Shown here: piece after piece, positions 20,783-26,249 of the stretch | Layout of the letters: every line of letters begins with the position of its first letter | Numbering within the stretch: the first letter of the stretch is position 1 | DNA from: Saccoglossus kowalevskii | Taxonomy: Eukaryota; Hemichordata; Enteropneusta; Harrimaniidae | Direction of reading: 5' to 3' | Assembly: GCF_000003605.2 (NCBI RefSeq) | Contig: NW_003117452.1 | Location: 25,311-51,559 of the forward strand | DNA length: 26,249 bases | Translations under genes and position numbers: made by a program | The notes under the pieces: model-generated | Database searches by the model: none | The model's input: only the letters and a program-made list of their open reading frames with translations | Told to the model about the DNA's origin: nothing

Positions 20783-23137
20783 TTAGGTTGCTTGCTCGGT
20801 TAAGCGCACACCCCTAAAAACTCATTACCAGAAATCATGTTTTGTTTTTAGTTTTCATAGTAACCACGGTCTGATTCCTTCCTGTTGTGTATGTTAAGTA
20901 AATCTCAGGATATAAAATAGCTGATGTGATGTGTACGAACAGCGTTTGTGAAATGAAGTACCAGTACACAGGAAATGAAACTCACTGGTGTTCCTGAAGC
21001 ACGATTTGCAAACTACTGTTAAGCTCCAGCAATCAATCAACATTAATTAAGCAAGATTTATGCAAATTAAACAGTTAAAGTAAGACAATGGCAATGTTTT
21101 TTATAATTTAAACCTAGTTTATTAGGTGTTCTACTCACAATAGAATTGTGAAATTTTCACTTAAGAACAAGATGTTTTCTGCTATATAAAAAGTTACAAA
21201 AAGTGAAATTTTTCCCTGCAACGCCACCTTAAGGAAATAGCAATATAGAAGTATTTTTCAGATTTCTACTCAAACCATGACTACTAATGGAAAAAAATAA
21301 AATTAAAAACCATTTTTAAACATTTCCTTATTTCCTGTATATTTCTCCAATATCATTTCAATAGCTTTCGTAAGGTACATGTATTAATAATATGAGAAGC
21401 CCCCTCAATATTTTAGTGTAATAAATGCCACGACTTATTCATTGTTAGAAAAGGTATACAGCAGGAAGATACATCCTGTTGAGGGAAAAATAGGCTTTCT
21501 CATTACGAAAATAATGTCAACATACTAAATATTGGATACCACATCTTGTTTTTGGTCAATTTTAAATTGGACTAGCAACTTTGCAAATGGGAAGCAATAG
21601 AAATCATGGATTTTGACAGAAAATTGGAAATTGAAATTCTTTTACTGTAATGTATACTTTATATCAATCAATGTTTTCTTTGTGCTTAATATACATTTCT
21701 GTGGATGATGAATAATTCATGGTTTGAAAAGACTCGACCATTGGTGGTGAAAGTGATGCAATTTATTGTAGCCAACTTTAAATGAGATGGTATTGGTGAC
21801 TGGTGATACATGTAAGTTTATATATACATGTAGATGGACGACGACTAAAGCACAATAAATTTAAATCCTGCATTCAAAACAAATTACGTAGTACATCACT
21901 GTAGAGGAGACTTAATTTGTTACATCATTTTTTTGTTTTGTTTTAATTTTGCTAATAGCAAAATGTGCTCACAAAAACAGCAAATATGTTAATTTAACTA
22001 TCGCACAATTTATTTCCATCACATGTAGGTGAATTTAAAACCTAGTGAATAACCCTGCAACATTAAGTATGCTAATATTAAACACAGTAAAAATTTTTTC
22101 TACCTATACATGTATACATGTATTATTATCAAAGATTGGGGTCAATTAAAACAAAGCTGAATAATGTATTCACAGGTTTCAGCCGAAGCCACAAAATCTA
22201 ATAATTAATAGTACCAAAAAGTAATTTATATTGAGGTTACCTTTAGCATTGGTAATAACTCATCTACTATAAAAGCAGAGAAATACAATAGAAATAGAAA
22301 TTAATCCATTAAATTGATTTCTTGCAGATCGGCAACTGTCGCCATGGCACTGAACGAATTATAATGTGATCAATGTTATACACATATATACGTTGTTTGC
22401 CCCATTGAATGTTCAGATTCAGATGCACTAAATTACATATACATGTAGTATACTTAAAGGGGAGCAGAGGTCTGGCTTTTGTCACTCTGTACATGAAATT
22501 CAAGATCAATGAAGTTGATAAAAACAACTTGTATGTGCTGCGAAATGCCCTAAATATTGGGTATAAAACGGGCTGTGAAGTAGACGACAAACGTTCGAAT
22601 AAGTGATATGTATCCATCCTAGGTGAAAGTTACTGGGTTATCATTGTTAGATCACATGTACACCTCTCAATACCAATTTCCAAATTTAAACTACCCTGGT
22701 ATGCATAACTGATTACCAAATGATGGCCATAAGAAAATATTACACAAATTATTTCACATCTGTTATGTGAGCAGTTCCATGGTTGCTGAGCAACTGGTCA
22801 TGATAGTGTTTTTTTTTATATGCAAGGGAAAGGTATTTCCAGTCATAATACTAGTATTCATTTTTATATCATGTTATTACAAGCTTCAGAATCTTTTCAA
22901 ACACACTGATAATCATTCATTGGTTTGAAAGATGGGAAAATTGTGAAGTGTCGGTTTAGAGAATTGCTGAAAACCATAAATTTTAGACAGTGTATTGGCA
23001 ATTGGTGATCTGTAGTCCTACAGACCTAATTCATTATGATACTAGTACATGTAGTTTACAGCCATTTCTAGAATTGTTGTCCACAAATAGCAACAAAATG
23101 ATGAAATCCACCACATTTGGACACAGCCCTAAATCAG

Positions 23138-23162
23138 TGACCTTCTGACCTGCTTATGACCT
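23138..23162 (-). promoter_or_regulatory. Triple nuclear-receptor half-site (DR5 plus DR2)
   Basis: Three exact TGACCT words at 23138-23143, 23146-23151 and 23157-23162, all in one direction with gaps of 2 and 5 bases. On the minus strand this reads AGGTCA, 5 bases, AGGTCA, 2 bases, AGGTCA. DR2 and DR5 are the standard spacings for RAR/RXR heterodimers. Use by the MARCH gene or its neighbour is an inference. Confidence 0.5.
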
Positions 23163-24689
23163 GTATTTTGCATATTATTATATAGAATTGGTAGAGGGTA
23201 TTCACAACACACAATTTGTGTGATGAATTAACATGATAGAATCATTCTTTACAAAGTTATACCCAATTTATTTTCCCCTACTACTCCCACCCAGAATCTG
23301 CTTCCACATTTTTCCCATACAATTTTAATTTGTCAAGGCAAATGATAGAAATATACTCAATATGAAAAGCTTTCACTTCACATCATAGTACATGCACCTA
23401 TCAATAAATCTATTGTCCCTCTGGGTGATAATGAATTCTAGTTGGCTCATGGCCTAATTATCAGTGACTCTGTGAGAAGTCATTATTCACTGAAATTGCT
23501 ATTACACAATGGGGTTTACTTGCCTAGAAATACTAGAAATTGAAGGTTATATTCATTATTTTTAGCAGGCAGATCTCTCTCAGACATGGTCAACATTCTA
23601 TAGCTTGGCATACAACTAAGAATCGTTATCGTAATATTAGATGGCTGTCCGGCCGGCCAATCAGATACAGACAATTCAGTATATGAAATTGAACAATTTA
23701 ACCAAGTATGTGTCCGGGACAGAATTTATAACATTGAAACTCCTCCCTGCTTATAAATCATGATCAAATGACAAAGAAGAAATACTTACAAAGAATATTT
23801 TTAAACTAAAATGTAATTATTATCACAAATAGTTAAAGGTAAAGGAAAATAAAGTCATGCTTACAAGTCAAATCTTTCACATCACAACACATGTTTGTTA
23901 ATGTGCCAAGAATCACTGCGAGAAAGATGTTTTAATTTTAGTCAAAACTCGCGTAGCCGGATAATATTACTTTAAAGGTGTTTAATGATAAACAATGACA
24001 TTCAGTAACAAAGGGCCTTGGAAATGCATATGATAAAGTAACAGTGGCTCAGTCCACTACAGGGATTGCGTTAACTCTGGATCTCTAATATAAGAGAGGG
24101 ACCCTTCCTAAGTACAAAAAAGGGTCCCATTTGAACACACAATATATTGCAAGTTCTAGTTAAATCTCGCATCTGGACTCACTACCAGAAAATCAGACCT
24201 ATAAACTGTATCATCACAGTAAATTTACCATCTTTCTAACTGCAAATGTCAGGCATTTCAAAACCATTTCAATAATGATTAAATTCCAAATTTATTTCTG
24301 TTTTCGTAAAACAGACTGTTAAACATAATACATCCCTTTTGAAAGGGTAAATGATGTGATGTAACATGAGAACAAAAATTAAACAGAATTGACATTATTT
24401 TACATTTTGAATCACATACATCATACACATCATATTTTAAATTGCTTTATTTGCTGTACCCTTATGTCAATATAGGCATCCAATAACATGTACAGAAAGC
24501 ATGTACACATTAACCAATCATTTATTCATAGAAGTTTTGACCTTGAATTTGGTGATTCAGACTACCAACATACAAACAATTTGGCAAGTACAGAGGTTTT
24601 CACCTCCAACACATTTGTACAGTATTTTCTAAAAATTAGAAGCAGCTGTGAAATCAGACAACAGAGGAAAAACTATAGTAATAGGTGAT

Positions 24690-25030
24690 TTTCCGTACAA
24701 TTGCGAGATCTCGCGAGATGCATGAAAGACGCGTGTCGAACGTCTGCCGCAAAAATCGAACGATGTGATTTTGAACTAGAATTTCTTTATTTCGTAGCTT
24801 ACATTGACCGGCCGATCTTCGACAGAGGAATATTGCTTCCGAATACCCTTACTTAATCGAAATTGCCTATCATCAAATGTGGACAGCACATCATTAAGCA
24901 TGGAAATGTTCCCGAAATACTTTCGCGTTTGTCGAATCCCACGCGATGTTTGATGCCACTACGACGCTATGACCTTTGTTTGTCCTGTTTTTACGTTCGT
25001 TTTCACGCATAACGCGTGATTCTCGCAGTG
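24690..25030. promoter_or_regulatory. CpG-rich block with TCTCGCGAGA palindrome, candidate promoter
   Basis: CG dinucleotides are dense here (ACGCGTGTCGAACGTC, CACGCGATG, AACGCGTGATTCTCGC), unlike the surrounding DNA. TCTCGCGAGA at 24709-24718 matches a known palindromic core-promoter motif of housekeeping genes. The block lies between the minus-strand MARCH exons and the plus-strand MARCH-like first exon, so it could serve either or both. Confidence 0.45.
24803..24901 (-). CDS. Possible 5' exon on the minus strand (hypothetical)
   Basis: An ATG at 24901-24899 opens 33 codons (MLNDVLSTFDDRQF... ending EDRPVN) that run to a donor-like GTAAGC at 24802-24797, in phase 0. The RING exon at 18293 also begins in phase 0, so this could be a first coding exon of the minus-strand MARCH gene from the CpG-rich block. 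The peptide is not recognised, and without transcripts a chance frame is at least as likely. Confidence 0.2.
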
Positions 25031-25366
25031 AACGGAAAATGGTCTATTAAGGACTTGTATTGCTATGGAAACACTATCACTCACTCTCAGTTCAAAATCC
25101 ACTTGTATGACATTCCAATTTAGTTAAGTTGTCAAAAAGCTGAATGTAAAAGTGCAAATAAAAGTGTTGTAACATGTATAACATCTGTTTGCAATTATGC
25201 TACATTTATATATGTACTGTACCTCTGTATTATCAGACCTGTCAATGGGAAGCAATGGCCAAGGGACACAGCGCCCTCAGTGGTGATATAGCACTCTCAC
25301 AATTGCAGTTTGGTGTAGAGAGTGGAGGCTTACTATCACAATAGTGCCGGGGATTACTCGATTTTC

Positions 25367-25447
25367 ATGTCCAGAATGCCTCTCACACAGATTTCAGTCA
25401 TTCCTGTGAAGGAGCCACAACAGCAACGCACAGATGACGTGAATAAG
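25367..25447 (+). CDS. First coding exon resembling the N-terminus of MARCH1/8
   Basis: An ATG at 25367 opens 27 codons: MSRMPLTQISVIPVKEP, then QQQRTDDVNK. The exon ends in phase 0 at a perfect donor (AAG/GTGAGT, 25445-25453). An in-frame stop at 25316-25318 lies upstream, so the start is well bounded. The MPLxQISxIP core is the conserved N-terminus of vertebrate MARCH8 and a MARCH1 isoform (recalled, 8 of 10 positions). It is on the plus strand, opposite to the RING and membrane exons at 16598-18293, so it cannot splice to them as the sequence stands. No RING exon follows before the right edge. It may start a divergent paralogue that continues beyond the window. Confidence 0.6.
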
Positions 25448-26249
25448 GTGAGTGTCCTATTGAGGTTGAACAATAGAGTTTCAGTGGATGTGTAGGAGTT
25501 TTCATACGAGAACACTTTTTATCACCATGTATTAAAATAGTTAATATTTTACAAATATAAATTTTTTTGACAAAGCTTTAAATAAATCAGAGCTTTAATT
25601 TCGTAGATCCAATTATATTCCAATTCTGCAGTAGAATATTTTATTACTCATTCACAATATTTGATGTTTTATATATTGGTTAGTTGATGATACCTTATAG
25701 ATCTGCAAAGTGGGAATAAACTTTAAAATTCCATACTGATCACATTGCAATAGCAATTCCTTATACATTGTACATGTACACATATACAAACATGTGTTTA
25801 ATAGATTAGCATATAATTCCTTCATGCATTTATTGTCGCAAGTCCAATTGCTTAGGTATTATAAAAATAGGTACCTCAGGTGGACCTCTCATATGTGGGT
25901 ACCATGCACCAGGTAGTGTGATGTGCATACAATTGGTTTTTGTCTTGATTTTTAAAACACACAATGTTCATAGCATCAAATTTTGATTATAAATTTTGTA
26001 TTATTTGTATTTGTCATTGAAAATTGCCCTTGTAAGGAGGGAAATTGGTGTAATAAACACGGTGGGTTTGAGCACAAAATAAAAACACTTTATATGAATG
26101 TCATTTATTTTGAATATGCAAAATTTAGAATAGATGTAGAAATGGCAAGTGTCGAGCAAAGTTAATTTAAAAAGTTAACACAATGCCATGTACAAATTAA
26201 GGTAGCGAGAAGGGAAATTTTCACTTTTTTCTTGATTTTTCAAAAATTG
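25448..26249 (+). other. Presumed intron after the MARCH-like first exon
   Basis: AT-rich sequence to the right edge with no further exon seen. The frame at 25983-26165 is not recognised. A decayed Helentron-like core unit lies at 25838-25895. Confidence 0.5.
25838..25895 (-). repeat. Decayed Helentron-like core unit
   Basis: GCAAGTCCAATTGCTTAGG, then TATTATAAAAATAGGTACC, then CAGGTGGACCTCTCATATG aligns to the inverse of the roughly 158-bp core unit of the elements at 1145 and 7795, with scattered substitutions. It is a single partial unit with no ends preserved. Confidence 0.6.

Larger units (their letters stand above)
18294..24690. other. Probable MARCH 5' intron or upstream region, no certain exon
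   Basis: About 6.4 kb of AT-rich sequence upstream of the RING exon. It holds a 16-base C run (18745-18760), a degenerate dispersed-repeat-like stretch (about 18950-19202, ending GGACACACGACAGGACGC), a G-rich tract (20753-20782), an 18-bp palindrome (22106-22123) and a triple TGACCT site (23138-23162). Frames at 18369-18644, 20382-20651, 22309-22617 and 24488-24688 have no recognised similarity and no convincing splice context. Confidence 0.5.

Noticed and set aside
22309-22617. Overlapping open frames on both strands (22309-22617 minus, 22409-22606 plus)
   Set aside because: Neither peptide is recognised and there is no splice or promoter context; both strands being open suggests chance.
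1-26249. CRISPR array, operon or other prokaryotic organisation
   Set aside because: Spliced animal genes, MITEs and LTRs show nuclear animal DNA; the tandem arrays have no spacer structure.

Overview
This is AT-rich, intron-bearing animal nuclear DNA. Three gene families can be recognised, with introns and repeats like those of marine invertebrates. The species cannot be fixed; a non-vertebrate bilaterian (mollusc, brachiopod, hemichordate, echinoderm or lancelet) is an inference from the protein matches, the pearl/Helentron-like repeats and the abundant TACATGTA words. Left part (1-5.7 kb): the first two exons of the mitochondrial ribosomal protein gene MRPS24 lie on the minus strand and run off the left edge. 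The gene shares a 287-bp head-to-head promoter, with two ETS sites, with a complete two-exon FUT11/POFUT4 gene on the plus strand (441 residues, splice phase resolved). MRPS24 intron 1 holds a Helentron/pearl-like repeat that is itself split by a solo LTR with a 5-bp target duplication. Middle part (5.7-16 kb): no host gene is recognised, only layered repeats. They include a small TA-flanked MITE; a second Helentron-like element interrupted by a 1350-bp transposon with 71-bp inverted ends, a 9-bp target duplication and a cysteine-rich ZAD-like reading frame; a three-copy 400-bp tandem repeat; a minisatellite built of inverted nuclear-receptor half-sites; a miRNA-like hairpin; and a 54-bp minisatellite of 20 units into which a TTAA-flanked MITE has inserted. 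The long open frames over the 54-bp array follow from its period being a multiple of three. Right part (16-26.2 kb): the last two coding exons of a MARCH1/8-type membrane E3 ubiquitin ligase lie on the minus strand (RING-CH exon, then two transmembrane segments). About 7 kb further right, on the opposite strand, is a short exon that looks like the conserved MARCH1/8 N-terminus with a perfect splice donor. It could be the start of a divergent second MARCH gene or the product of an inversion or assembly error. Between them are a perfect triple TGACCT (DR2 plus DR5) element, a G-quadruplex candidate and a CpG-rich block with a TCTCGCGAGA palindrome that may be a promoter. The recognised genes do not form one pathway: they act in mitochondrial translation, protein O-fucosylation in the secretory pathway, and ubiquitination of membrane proteins.
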